DNA of 13,692 nucleotides from Thermoprotei archaeon. Lineage in GTDB: Archaea; Thermoproteota; Thermoprotei; Thermofilales; B20-G17. The stretch is taken from the NCBI GenBank assembly GCA_003650785.1, contig QMRW01000028.1:1-13692 (forward strand), given 5' to 3'. Position numbers and translations under genes: made by a program. Below are positions 6,005-13,385 of this stretch, piece by piece. The notes below the pieces were generated by a model, which was not told the origin of the DNA, made no database searches, and was given only the letters and a program-made list of their open reading frames with translations. The stretch's first letter is position 1. Each line of letters begins with the position of its first letter.

Positions 6005-6390
6005 CTACTCACCCTCACTCCTATATACACTTTGTCCATTTCGTTCAGTTGCTCTAGCTTTATTGGAATACTCAATACTAACTGAAGTCCACCTATGGTA
6101 AATAAGTATTTCCATGCACCAGCTTCGGGTGTTACTTTCAGAAGTTTACCCACCATGTACAGGTTGTATAGGTCTCTATAATTCTCTTTTTCCTCTTTCG
6201 AGAGCTCGATCTCCAGTGTATTATCCTCTTCTATCCTAACTTCCAAGTTATCTAGTATAATTCTAGCTAACTCTAGTTTCATGAACACTCTTTCATCAGG
6301 ATTCGAGGCCTCTACTATATAGAGATCTTTTAGCGCTCCTTCGCTTACCCTATCTATCACCAATCTCCATGAATACATGTCTTCACCCAT
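6001..6390 (-). CDS. rpo8: DNA-directed RNA polymerase subunit Rpo8 (RpoG, Rpb8 homologue)
   Basis: A 129-residue protein matching the crenarchaeal Rpb8-like subunit. It has an N-terminal strand with RVSEGALKDLYIVEA, a middle region rich in acidic residues, and a C-terminal part with YLFTIGGLQLVLSI followed by QLNEMDKVYIGVRV. The ending closely resembles the Sulfolobus subunit as I remember it (QLN-x-MDHVY). The subunit sits in the RNA polymerase on the large subunit and is known only from Crenarchaeota, Korarchaeota and eukaryotes among well-studied lineages. The first ATG (6390) is 27 bases from a TTTAATAA box, fitting a leaderless start. An ATG at 6378 has GGTGA five bases ahead and is an alternative. 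It overlaps the following unknown gene by ATGA. Confidence 0.82.
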   Translation of the reverse strand: MGEDMYSWRLVIDRVSEGALKDLYIVEASNPDERVFMKLELARIILDNLEVRIEEDNTLEIELSKEEKENYRDLYNLYMVGKLLKVTPEAGAWKYLFTIGGLQLVLSIPIKLEQLNEMDKVYIGVRVSR

Positions 6391-6409
6391 TACAATATTC
6401 TAGCTAACT

Positions 6410-6419
6410 TTATTAAATT
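6410..6419. promoter_or_regulatory. Shared TATA-like element of the divergent rpo8 and SmAP3 genes
   Basis: The AT-rich block TTTATTAAAT reads as a TATA-like box in both directions. On the minus strand it lies about 27 bases before the rpo8 ATG. On the plus strand it would place a start near 6440, leaving a leader of about 22 bases that contains GAGGTG before the SmAP3 ATG. One box may serve both, or two overlapping boxes exist. Confidence 0.4.
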
Positions 6420-6461
6420 CTGATACGTATCTAACAGCAGACTATGGTAGAGGTGTGAAAT

Positions 6462-6890
6462 ATGAGTCTAACAACCCTATCAAAGAGGTTTAACTCTGAA
6501 ATACAAGCACTATTAGATAGGCACATAACTATAGTGACTCTAAACGGTGAAAAGTATAGCGGAACATTAGTAGGCTTTAATCCTAGTACTAGAGACCTAT
6601 GTCTAGCAAATGCTGTAAATAGTGAGGGAGAGTCCTTTACTAGGCTAATAGTATATGGACACAGTATTTCTATAGTATATACTAAAGAGGTACTACTCGA
6701 TCTTAAGGAATTTGCGGAAATATTGGAGAAGCATTTCCCCAGAATGGTTAAGTACTATGAGGAAGGACGAGTGATAACAGTAATGGACAGGATAAGGATA
6801 ACAGAACATGGAGTCGAAGGCACTGGAGTTATGGCAGAGAGAATAAAGAGACTTTTTGATGTTTACCTTAAGGAAAAGGGATTAGCTTAG
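6462..6890 (+). CDS. Sm-like RNA-binding protein with C-terminal domain (SmAP3 type)
   Basis: A 142-residue protein. The Sm fold occupies about residues 8-75: an N-terminal helix, Sm1 strands with HITIVTLNGEKYSGTLVGFNPSTRDLCL, and Sm2 with RLIVYGHSISIVY, where YGHSIS replaces the usual IRG. A further 65 residues (76-142) form a second, mixed helix/strand region (FAEILEKHFPRMVKYYEEGRVITVMDRIRI), which is the feature of the SmAP3 group described from Pyrobaculum. Such proteins form rings and bind RNA in related cases. The start is set by GAGGTG (6452-6457) before ATG 6462. The gene ends directly against arcTGT with zero spacing, so both are co-transcribed and RNA-related. Confidence 0.85.
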   Translation: MSLTTLSKRFNSEIQALLDRHITIVTLNGEKYSGTLVGFNPSTRDLCLANAVNSEGESFTRLIVYGHSISIVYTKEVLLDLKEFAEILEKHFPRMVKYYEEGRVITVMDRIRITEHGVEGTGVMAERIKRLFDVYLKEKGLA

Positions 6891-8516
6891 ATGGAAGTAG
6901 GAGAATTCGAAATCCTGGAGAAAGACCTAGCTGGAAGAATCGGTAGGATTAAGACAGCACACGGTATTATAGAGACTCCTACAATAGCACCTGTGATAAA
7001 TCCCATAATCAACCCCCTCACGGCCGAGGAAATACTTAGTATGGGCTTTAAGCTATTAATTACAAACGCTTACATCATAATGAAGCACTACGGTAAGTTA
7101 GCAGAAGAGCTAAAAGTTCATAATATACTAGGAGTAAATACGCCTATCATGACAGACTCAGGAGCATACCAACTTATGGTATATGGGGATATAGACGTAG
7201 ATCCGGATAGTATTCTTAAATACCAGGAAAGTATAGGTAGTGACATAGGAGTGATTTTGGATATACCTACTCGTTATAACACTCCCTTCGATCAAGCGAA
7301 AAGAGAGGTAGAAGAGACCATTAAAAGGGCGAAAAGAGCCATAAAAGTGAGGAAGAGAGAGGACTTTCTCCTAGTAGGTCCAGTACAAGGAGGAAGGCAT
7401 AAGGAACTAGTAGAATACGCCGCACGAACTCTCTCCAAGATTCCTATGGATATTTATGCCATAGGAGGTCCAGTACAAATGCTATCTGGATATAAATTTG
7501 AAGACCTTATTGACCTAATCATGACGGCGAAGATGAATTTACCAATGGGAAAACCATTACATTTATTTGGAGCAGGACATCCTATGGTGCTTCCGCTAAT
7601 AGTAGCCCTCGGAGTAGACTTATTTGACTCGGCCTCGTATGCACTTTATGCCAAAGATAATAGGTACATGACTCCCTGGGGAACTTATAGAGTAGAAACG
7701 CTCGAATACTTTCCTTGTTCATGTCCTACATGCTCTAAGTACTCTCCTCACGACATTAAGAACATGCCTAAGTACGAAGTTGAAAGAATACTAGCTAAGC
7801 ATAATCTATACACACTACTCAGTGAAATTAATAGTATAAAACAATCAATACGTGAAGGTAGACTATGGGAATTGATGGAGAATAGACTATACTCTCACCC
7901 TGCACTTCTTAGAGCTTTCAGTAGATTAAAAAAATACATACAATTCATAGAGAAGGTGCATCCAAAAATTCCTAAGTCAGTAAGAGGAGTGCTTTTCTTC
8001 GATAAAAAATCCCTAATAAGACCTGAAGTCATTAGGCATAAGCAATTACTTAAAAGTAGGTATATAGTTCCGAGGTATAAAGACATAGTAGTACTAGTGC
8101 CAGACATAGATACTAGACCCCACAATAGACAAGGACCTATTTACAACCTATATACAATAATTCGAAACGTATTTGGAGAGGATGCACACAGAATCCATAT
8201 GCTACTTTACTCGAAAGTCTTCGGGGCAATTCCCCTAGAGATAAGTGATACATATCCCCTCTCTCAGTATGAAGAATCTATTGAGGTAGACGAACAGGTC
8301 ATTATCAATATTGTCGATACGCTAAGTACTGTATTCACCAGATCTAAGTATCATACAGCTGTAGTATGTAGAGTAGACAGCTATCCATCAAGACTGTATA
8401 CTATGATACATGATCTGTGCAAGAGATTAGGAGTGTCTGTCTACGAAGTATACTTATACGACTATGAAAAGTGTGTACAGATACTTAAAAGACTTCTACA
8501 TGTAAAGCGTGCCTAA
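6891..8516 (+). CDS. tgtA: Archaeosine tRNA-guanine(15) transglycosylase, lacking a PUA domain
   Basis: A 541-residue enzyme that swaps guanine 15 in the D loop of tRNA for preQ0, the first step of archaeosine formation. The catalytic barrel spans about residues 1-310: TDSGAYQ with Asp89, GPVQGGRH at 163-170, GGPVQML at 202-208, and LFDSASY with Asp246 as the likely nucleophile. The zinc site is Cys276, Cys278, Cys281 and His304. Residues about 365-541 correspond to the C1/C2 accessory domains, ending in a region with PLSQYEESIE and a final helical stretch. Euryarchaeal enzymes of about 580 residues carry a further PUA domain at the C-terminus; nothing like it is here. The ATG follows the SmAP3 stop with no gap. 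The 3' end overlaps the convergent PAC2 gene by 21 bases. Confidence 0.95.
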   Translation: MEVGEFEILEKDLAGRIGRIKTAHGIIETPTIAPVINPIINPLTAEEILSMGFKLLITNAYIIMKHYGKLAEELKVHNILGVNTPIMTDSGAYQLMVYGDIDVDPDSILKYQESIGSDIGVILDIPTRYNTPFDQAKREVEETIKRAKRAIKVRKREDFLLVGPVQGGRHKELVEYAARTLSKIPMDIYAIGGPVQMLSGYKFEDLIDLIMTAKMNLPMGKPLHLFGAGHPMVLPLIVALGVDLFDSASYALYAKDNRYMTPWGTYRVETLEYFPCSCPTCSKYSPHDIKNMPKYEVERILAKHNLYTLLSEINSIKQSIREGRLWELMENRLYSHPALLRAFSRLKKYIQFIEKVHPKIPKSVRGVLFFDKKSLIRPEVIRHKQLLKSRYIVPRYKDIVVLVPDIDTRPHNRQGPIYNLYTIIRNVFGEDAHRIHMLLYSKVFGAIPLEISDTYPLSQYEESIEVDEQVIINIVDTLSTVFTRSKYHTAVVCRVDSYPSRLYTMIHDLCKRLGVSVYEVYLYDYEKCVQILKRLLHVKRA

Positions 8517-9227
8517 TCTCCTCCTCTCCTCTACCTTATATACTAATTTTTCAAGTTCTTCTAGTTCTCTTATCACTTTAGCACTTTTGTGTAGTTCCTC
8601 AACTTCTATGTTTACTCCATATCTTTTACACAACCACGTTATAGCCCTAGATGCTGCACTAGGGTCAGGGGATTCAATTGTAGCGTATGGTAGTATAGCT
8701 ATAGTTGGAAACTTCGAAACTTCAAAAACTGATAGAAATATCGCTAAAGGACCTACTACATATAGTCCCTCCTCTAAAAACGGTACACTAATACTCTTTT
8801 CCTTGAGAAGGAAGCTTGAGGAAGCTATTATCCGCATATCGAACTTATCACTAGGTTGTTTAAATCGTCTGCTCAAGCCACCTATCATAATTGCTTCCTC
8901 TATGTTTCTTTCTACTAGAAAGTCTACTATCGTATAGGCAAGTCTCTGTGAGTCTAACATATTAGGAGTGACATTAGGCAGAAGTATGAGGAACTTATCC
9001 CATGAATAAAGTTCATAGGGAAGGGCAAGCCTACCCGAATACGTAGTGATGAACGGGGGAAGAGTGGGTGTTAATAGGTACCCTACTCTAGTAGCGTTAG
9101 TACTCTTCACAATGTGCCTTACTGCTATGTATCCTACGTATCCTACTCCTTTAAATCCTGTTATAAAGATTCTACAGCTATCCGAGGGCTCCCTCTCGAG
9201 TACTAGTTTTGCTCTCCTTCTCTCCAT
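8496..9227 (-). CDS. PAC2-family protein (proteasome assembly chaperone-like)
   Basis: A 243-residue protein with the PAC2 pattern: FITGFKGVGYVGYIAVRHIV at residues 21-40, VGYLLTPTLPPF, then a LILLPNVTPN strand, and IMIGGLSRRF in the middle. It ends in YVVGPLAIFLSVFEV and a charged C-terminal coil (ELHKSAKVIRELEELEKLVYKVEERRR, about residues 207-238). Eukaryotic PAC2 helps assemble the proteasome alpha ring; archaeal relatives are thought to do similar work or act as general chaperones, but this is family knowledge, not shown here. ATG 9227 follows a TTAAAG element about 37 bases upstream. Its last 21 bases overlap the end of arcTGT. Confidence 0.85.
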   Translation of the reverse strand: MERRRAKLVLEREPSDSCRIFITGFKGVGYVGYIAVRHIVKSTNATRVGYLLTPTLPPFITTYSGRLALPYELYSWDKFLILLPNVTPNMLDSQRLAYTIVDFLVERNIEEAIMIGGLSRRFKQPSDKFDMRIIASSSFLLKEKSISVPFLEEGLYVVGPLAIFLSVFEVSKFPTIAILPYATIESPDPSAASRAITWLCKRYGVNIEVEELHKSAKVIRELEELEKLVYKVEERRRLGTLYM

Positions 9228-9335
9228 ATCATCAATAGTTAGTAAGTGGACATGTATAACTTTAACTATTAGAGGACGTAATATTAATTACTCATAGTAT
9301 CGTCACCTAGTTAGAGAGAGATTTAGGGTATAAGT

Positions 9336-9710
9336 ATGTCTACATCAAATAGTGAGAGAGAGAACCTGATAAAGAAGATGGCAAGCCTACTGAAGGCTGG
9401 AGCCACAATGCTAGCTGATGTATGTCCAGTGTGCAGTACTCCACTGTTTAAGCTAAAAGGAGGAGAGATAGTGTGTCCTAAGTGTGAACGAAGGGTGTAT
9501 TTAGTTAAAAGTGATAGGGAAAAAGCTCTACTGGAGAGAGATCTATTTCTCGACGCTATTGAGGATACACTAATGTTGAAGATAAGTGAGCTTAGAGATC
9601 TTATGGAGAGTGCTGTAAGTATAGAGCGTCTTGAAGAATACATTAGACTAATGAATGAACTGCTGGATGCATTGGAAAAGGTTCGTAGAATGACTAGATA
9701 TAAAAAGTGA
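9336..9710 (+). CDS. Zinc-ribbon protein of the Sjogren/scleroderma autoantigen 1 family (UPF0148-like)
   Basis: A 124-residue protein. A helical start (ENLIKKMASLLKAGATMLADV) is followed by a zinc ribbon with Cys30-x2-Cys33 and Cys47-x2-Cys50 (CPVCSTPLFKL, GEIVCPKC). The rest is a long charged coil (residues about 58-120). The segment ATML..xCPVC.TPLF is typical of this archaeal family, whose function is not established. It stands at the head of a two-gene unit with the nucleotidyltransferase, whose ATG is six bases after the TGA. The two probably share a message. Confidence 0.85.
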   Translation: MSTSNSERENLIKKMASLLKAGATMLADVCPVCSTPLFKLKGGEIVCPKCERRVYLVKSDREKALLERDLFLDAIEDTLMLKISELRDLMESAVSIERLEEYIRLMNELLDALEKVRRMTRYKK

Positions 9711-9716
9711 TAGTGT

Positions 9717-10373
9717 ATGTTCGAGTACCTGGAAGTACGGTATGATGAAAGTAGATGGAGATTACTTGAATCCAAACGTCGTAAGGCTGTTGAAGTAATG
9801 TCTTTATTCGAGGAATATGGATTAAAAACCTATGTTTATGGAAGTCTAGCTAGAGGAGATGTAAAGCGCAGTAGTGACATAGACATTATTATAAAACATC
9901 CTCCACTACCCTCAATAGTAGAGGGCATACTCAAGGACCACGAATATTACCCCATAAGACGAGAAGTAATTCGTGCTACTCCAAGACACACTCCCAAGGG
10001 CTACATACACTTGTGTGAAGATATAGTAATAAGTTTCCCTCTATTACCATTATCCCGATTAGAAGTGGAGTTCTACAAGTTTAGTGGTGAGCTCGATTTA
10101 GAGGGAATAAAAAAAGGATTGAGGGTACCGGGAGTTGATAAAAGACTTATGCTAATACTTCCCACAAATTGGGGACATATAGAATATTCTATCATAGGAA
10201 GAGAGAGTGAAGTTGCTAAGAGACTAGGAGTATCAATAGCTATAGTCGAGGAAAGGGAAAATATCCTATTGAAAAGGCATGAAAAGGGTAGAACTGGAGT
10301 ATTCTTTAAGAGAATATTAAATCCAATAGAGACATTTGAAGACATATTATCAACAATATTAGATTATACCTAG
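9717..10373 (+). CDS. Archaeal nucleotidyltransferase-domain protein
   Basis: A 218-residue protein with the minimal nucleotidyltransferase motif: Gly42-Ser43-LARGD, then SSD54-ID56. This supplies the catalytic metal-binding aspartates. A second region (residues about 130-205) contains RVPGVDKRLMLILPTNWGHIEYSIIGRESEVAKRLGVSIAIV and HEKGRTGVFFKR. I remember a similar arrangement from archaeal proteins of unknown substrate. It probably transfers a nucleotide, but no substrate can be inferred. It follows the zinc-ribbon gene by six bases with GTGAT just before its ATG, and its last 15 bases overlap the end of the convergent Nep1 gene. Confidence 0.8.
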   Translation: MFEYLEVRYDESRWRLLESKRRKAVEVMSLFEEYGLKTYVYGSLARGDVKRSSDIDIIIKHPPLPSIVEGILKDHEYYPIRREVIRATPRHTPKGYIHLCEDIVISFPLLPLSRLEVEFYKFSGELDLEGIKKGLRVPGVDKRLMLILPTNWGHIEYSIIGRESEVAKRLGVSIAIVEERENILLKRHEKGRTGVFFKRILNPIETFEDILSTILDYT

Positions 10374-11090
10374 TACCTCCTCAATACCACATAGTATTCT
10401 AGAGGTTACTACCCATGCCGCTAGTGGATTAGGGTATATGGAGACACTAATATCTGCTAGCTCTTTTGTACTCTCTTCGAAATCTCCACTTTGAAAAGCT
10501 CCTATCATAATGAGTGGTATATCTTCGTGTACTATTTCTTCAGCAAATCTATGAATATTCATTTGCTTACCATGTTCATCCATCAGTATCACCTTAGTTG
10601 GTGAAATTTCTCTCACAATCTCGGCTAGGCTCTTTCTTTTCATCCAGATAAGTGGCTTATCCTTACCCGGAGGAACTCTACCTCTAATTAGCAATTGTTC
10701 AAAAAGACCTAAAAATCTGTTGTAATTCCTGGGGATTCTTACAGAGGGATCAAGGTATATAATCTTATCTCCTATTGTATGCACTATAGTCCTCAATTTA
10801 CCCTCTAAATTCAGAGGCGATGATAGAGCTTCCAATAGGCATACATGCAATATATCGGGTCTCCCTCTCTTCTTAAAATTGGGCAATCTTTTCATGGCTT
10901 GATAGTGTAGTGAGATATCTAAGATTATCTCAGAGGGCTTCTTCCCCCTCCTGATAGCACTTTTTCTCACAGAAGGATGATTTCGAATACTGCTTGGTAC
11001 TAACTCTAGACCCGCCTCAACGAAGATGAGTGCCAACTCCTCTATTGGAATCCCCTTAATACTATTAGCAGAACTGCTATAAGATACCAT
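10359..11090 (-). CDS. nep1: Nep1/Emg1 rRNA pseudouridine N1-methyltransferase (SPOUT)
   Basis: A SPOUT methyltransferase that modifies a pseudouridine in helix 35 of 16S rRNA and aids small-subunit assembly. The family pattern is clear: EAGLELVP, RRGKKPSEIILDISLHYQAM, KRGRPDILHVCLLEALSSPLN, IGDKIIYLDPSVRIPRNYNRF and, in the knot region, LIMIGAFQSGDFEES where many members have IGGFPHGDF. The frame is open to an ATG at 11126, but the ATG at 11090 is preferred: homologues begin shortly before the EAGLELVP segment, and 11126 would overlap the start of the divergent aminotransferase by 14 bases. No clear Shine-Dalgarno or TATA box precedes 11090, so the exact start is unsure. Its end overlaps the nucleotidyltransferase by 15 bases. 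Confidence 0.93.
   Translation of the reverse strand: MVSYSSSANSIKGIPIEELALIFVEAGLELVPSSIRNHPSVRKSAIRRGKKPSEIILDISLHYQAMKRLPNFKKRGRPDILHVCLLEALSSPLNLEGKLRTIVHTIGDKIIYLDPSVRIPRNYNRFLGLFEQLLIRGRVPPGKDKPLIWMKRKSLAEIVREISPTKVILMDEHGKQMNIHRFAEEIVHEDIPLIMIGAFQSGDFEESTKELADISVSIYPNPLAAWVVTSRILCGIEEVLGII
11077..11086 (+). promoter_or_regulatory. TATA-like element of the aminotransferase operon
   Basis: CTATAAGATA lies about 34 bases before ATG 11113, implying a short leader that holds GGGGGAT. It overlaps the first codons of Nep1 on the other strand, so the promoter would sit inside the opposing gene. Confidence 0.4.
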
Positions 11091-11112
11091 CTCTCTCTTA
11101 AAGGGGGATACA

Positions 11113-12255
11113 ATGGAGGATCCCATACTCTTTACCCCAGGTCCAGTAGAACTACCCTATGAAGTACTCGTTCAAATGGCAAAACCCATGATAAGTCATA
11201 GATCTATTGAATTCAGAAGACTACTAAAGAATAGTATTGAATATCTCAAAAAGTTATTCGGAACGGAAAATCAGATCTTCATTCTTACAGCATCGGGAAC
11301 TGGTGCTGTAGAGACAGCTCTCGTTAACCTTGTAGACAAAGATATGAAAATCCTAGTTCCGGTGTATGGTGAGTTTAGCAGAAGGTTCAAGGAAGCAGCT
11401 ATGCTACTGGGCGCTAAAACTATAGGCTTTGTAAAGGATTTTCCAGTGTTAGAAGACTTCATAGAGCTCATAGAGGAGCATGAAGATGCAGAAATGCTAT
11501 TGTTGGTTTACAATGATACTTGTCCAGGACTGACACTAAAATGGCTACCGGAGATAGTTAAAAAAGCAAAATCACAGGGTCTAATCACAATAGTCGATGC
11601 TATCTCGATATTAGGAGGAGATGTCCTGTATACTGATAAGTGGGGTGTAGATGTTGTTATTGGAGCGTCACAGAAATGTCTAATGAGCCCTCCAGGCCTT
11701 TCCTTCATAAGTATTAGTGATGAAGCATGGTCGAGGATTGAGCAAGGAAGCGTTAAGAGTTACTACCTCGATCTCAGGAAGTACAGGAAATTTATGGAAA
11801 GACCAGAAACCCCCTTTACACCGGCTGTAAGTGTACTCTTTGCACTTAATAAAGCCCTAGAAATTATAATTGATGATATAGGACTTGATAGTTGGATTGA
11901 AATGCATAAAGAGAGAGCTAGTGCAATGTACTCTGGGCTAGAGTATATGGGATTTAAAAGAGTCGTACCACAAGACCTACAGTCAAATACTGTAATAAGC
12001 ATTTATCCACCAGAGGGGATTACTCCCGAAGGAATTATCGAGGGTTTAAGGAATAAATTTAGGATCTTTGTAAGTGGTGGTATGGGTAAGTGGAAGAGCA
12101 GAATAATTAGGATAGGTAATATGGGATATATCAAACCTGCTAACCTAGTGGCATTAATACTGGGAATATGTTCATTAGTGATTAGAGAAGGAAGAGAGGT
12201 AGATATAAAGAGTGTACTTGAATCCGTAGTTCGAGGTGTTGAATTTTGCCTATAA
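11113..12255 (+). CDS. Class V PLP aminotransferase (serine-pyruvate / alanine-glyoxylate type)
   Basis: A 380-residue enzyme of the alanine-glyoxylate/serine-pyruvate group. It starts with LFTPGPVELP and has KPMISHRSIEF, both typical of the family. The PLP site is visible: TASGTGAVE at 59-67 (phosphate side), Asp162 in VDAISILGG (pyridine nitrogen) and the Schiff-base Lys188 in ASQKCLM. RIIRIGNMGYI near the C-terminus supplies the substrate-binding arginine. Which substrate pair it uses cannot be told from sequence. The start is fixed because TPGPV must follow closely. Its stop lies ten bases inside the Cgi121 gene, so the two are co-transcribed, though no functional link is evident. Confidence 0.93.
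   Translation: MEDPILFTPGPVELPYEVLVQMAKPMISHRSIEFRRLLKNSIEYLKKLFGTENQIFILTASGTGAVETALVNLVDKDMKILVPVYGEFSRRFKEAAMLLGAKTIGFVKDFPVLEDFIELIEEHEDAEMLLLVYNDTCPGLTLKWLPEIVKKAKSQGLITIVDAISILGGDVLYTDKWGVDVVIGASQKCLMSPPGLSFISISDEAWSRIEQGSVKSYYLDLRKYRKFMERPETPFTPAVSVLFALNKALEIIIDDIGLDSWIEMHKERASAMYSGLEYMGFKRVVPQDLQSNTVISIYPPEGITPEGIIEGLRNKFRIFVSGGMGKWKSRIIRIGNMGYIKPANLVALILGICSLVIREGREVDIKSVLESVVRGVEFCL
12233..12238 (+). promoter_or_regulatory. Shine-Dalgarno site deciding the TTG start of cgi121
   Basis: GAGGTG is seven bases ahead of the TTG at 12246 and inside the aminotransferase coding sequence. An in-frame stop at 12240-12242 blocks any earlier start, so TTG is the only codon that fits. Confidence 0.55.
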
Positions 12256-12830
12256 GTAAGTGTCTAAGAATAGAGAATAGAAATTTTACAATACTTATAG
12301 CAGGCTTAAGATTAAAGAGACTAACTGAGGAAACTGTAGGGATTGTACTAGAAAGGCTAAGTAAATCGAAAATCCCTGTACTTCTCTTAGATGCTAGAGG
12401 AATATGGAGTATTCGACATATACTCATAGCGACTCATATGGCCTTAAGATCATGGATTAGGAAAGAAAATATCGCTAGAAAGCTACCTCTAGAGATAATG
12501 TTATATGCTTCGGCCACTAGGGAGATAGATAAGGCTGTAAAACTACTTGGACTTAAGCCTGGATTAACGGAAATAGTTGCCTGTATCATAGTAGAAGGAA
12601 TGGGAAGTACTGAGGAACTTATGAGGGAGTTAATGGAACTTTTAGATGAAGAATTAATAATAGAAGTCGATGATAGCCTACTAGAACCAGGACCTCTAAA
12701 GGAGAAATTAATTTCATGGTTCAGTCTTACTGAGGAAGAGTTGAAAGCAACTTATGCTAGAGATCGTAATGAGGCTATAGAAAAGTGCATAATAGCTCGT
12801 ATGGCCTACCTCAATATAAGTAAGCTATGA
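12246..12830 (+). CDS. cgi121: KEOPS complex subunit Cgi121
   Basis: A 194-residue protein matching Cgi121, the KEOPS subunit that binds the tRNA 3' end and, through Bud32 and Kae1, supports t6A formation at position 37. The recognisable core is KIPVLLLDARGIWSIRHILIATHMALRSWIRKENIARKLPLEIMLYASATREIDKAVKLLGLKPG (residues about 42-106). A long acidic helical region follows (ELMRELMELLDEELIIEVDD), and the protein ends with FSLTEEELKATY. The start is TTG at 12246: a stop lies at 12240-12242 in this frame, no ATG or GTG occurs in the first 60 residues that keeps the fold, and GAGGTG precedes. It overlaps the aminotransferase by ten bases and ends three bases from the convergent THUMP gene. No other KEOPS gene is in the window. 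Confidence 0.9.
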   Translation: MPISKCLRIENRNFTILIAGLRLKRLTEETVGIVLERLSKSKIPVLLLDARGIWSIRHILIATHMALRSWIRKENIARKLPLEIMLYASATREIDKAVKLLGLKPGLTEIVACIIVEGMGSTEELMRELMELLDEELIIEVDDSLLEPGPLKEKLISWFSLTEEELKATYARDRNEAIEKCIIARMAYLNISKL

Positions 12831-12833
12831 ACT

Positions 12834-13373
12834 CTAAACTCTTCTACCCCTTCTTTTCATTTTAGCTATTGAGAGTATGTACTTAGGCTCTATAATACTG
12901 AGACCTGCTAGATCTCCTATTATTTCAACTCTTATCACTTTCATAGGTTTTGTTAGATCTACCTTATTACTTATGTAGGGTGCTATAGCCTCTATGACTT
13001 CTCTCCTACTTATATCTGATAATCTTATGTTAGCATCGACCATGTACGTATCATCCTTTTTAAGTCGCTTATTACACATTTCCAGTACAGTTTTTCTTAT
13101 TTCTTCTAGATCGGCTTTCACTACAACTTCTATAGGAACTATCTTCAGTGCATATTGGAATTCCCAAGGCCTCTTCTCAGCTATCTCTCTCATCCTATCG
13201 ATAACATCAAGTGGATTCAGATCTGTATTAATTACTACTAGTCCAGGTAGTCCAGTTCTACTAGCCTCTACTACTCTAGCACCAAATTCATTGAGAAAGT
13301 ACCATATTTCGGAGATACATTCATCCTCTCTGTTCCTGTAAGTAGATACTATTAAGTTAAATCTTCTGAGCAA
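12834..13373 (-). CDS. THUMP-domain RNA-binding protein (Tan1-like, COG1818 type)
   Basis: A protein of about 179 residues. The N-terminal FNLIVSTYRNREDECISEIWYFLNEFG and the C-terminal THUMP domain (DANIRLSDISRREVIEAIAPYISNKVDLTKPMKVIRVEIIGDLAGLSII) match small archaeal THUMP proteins related to yeast Tan1. Tan1 helps form N4-acetylcytidine in the tRNA D arm with an acetyltransferase; that this protein does so is inference. The frame is open to GTG 13382, but TTG 13373 is preferred because GGTGA (13383-13379) sits five bases ahead of it and the GTG has no such site. The protein starts a few residues before FNLIVST, as homologues do. It follows the ABC ATPase stop by 3-12 bases, so they form one unit. 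Confidence 0.85.
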   Translation of the reverse strand: MLRRFNLIVSTYRNREDECISEIWYFLNEFGARVVEASRTGLPGLVVINTDLNPLDVIDRMREIAEKRPWEFQYALKIVPIEVVVKADLEEIRKTVLEMCNKRLKKDDTYMVDANIRLSDISRREVIEAIAPYISNKVDLTKPMKVIRVEIIGDLAGLSIIEPKYILSIAKMKRRGRRV

Positions 13374-13385
13374 TGGAGTCACCGG

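Noticed and set aside
8509..8937. 142-codon plus-strand frame inside the PAC2 gene
   Set aside because: Ser/Thr-rich composition typical of antisense frames; PAC2 on the other strand has clear family motifs.
9323..9775. 150-codon open frame on the minus strand opposite the zinc-ribbon gene
   Set aside because: It is Ser/Leu-rich, has no family signal and is antisense to a well-supported Cys-ribbon gene; it is a shadow frame.
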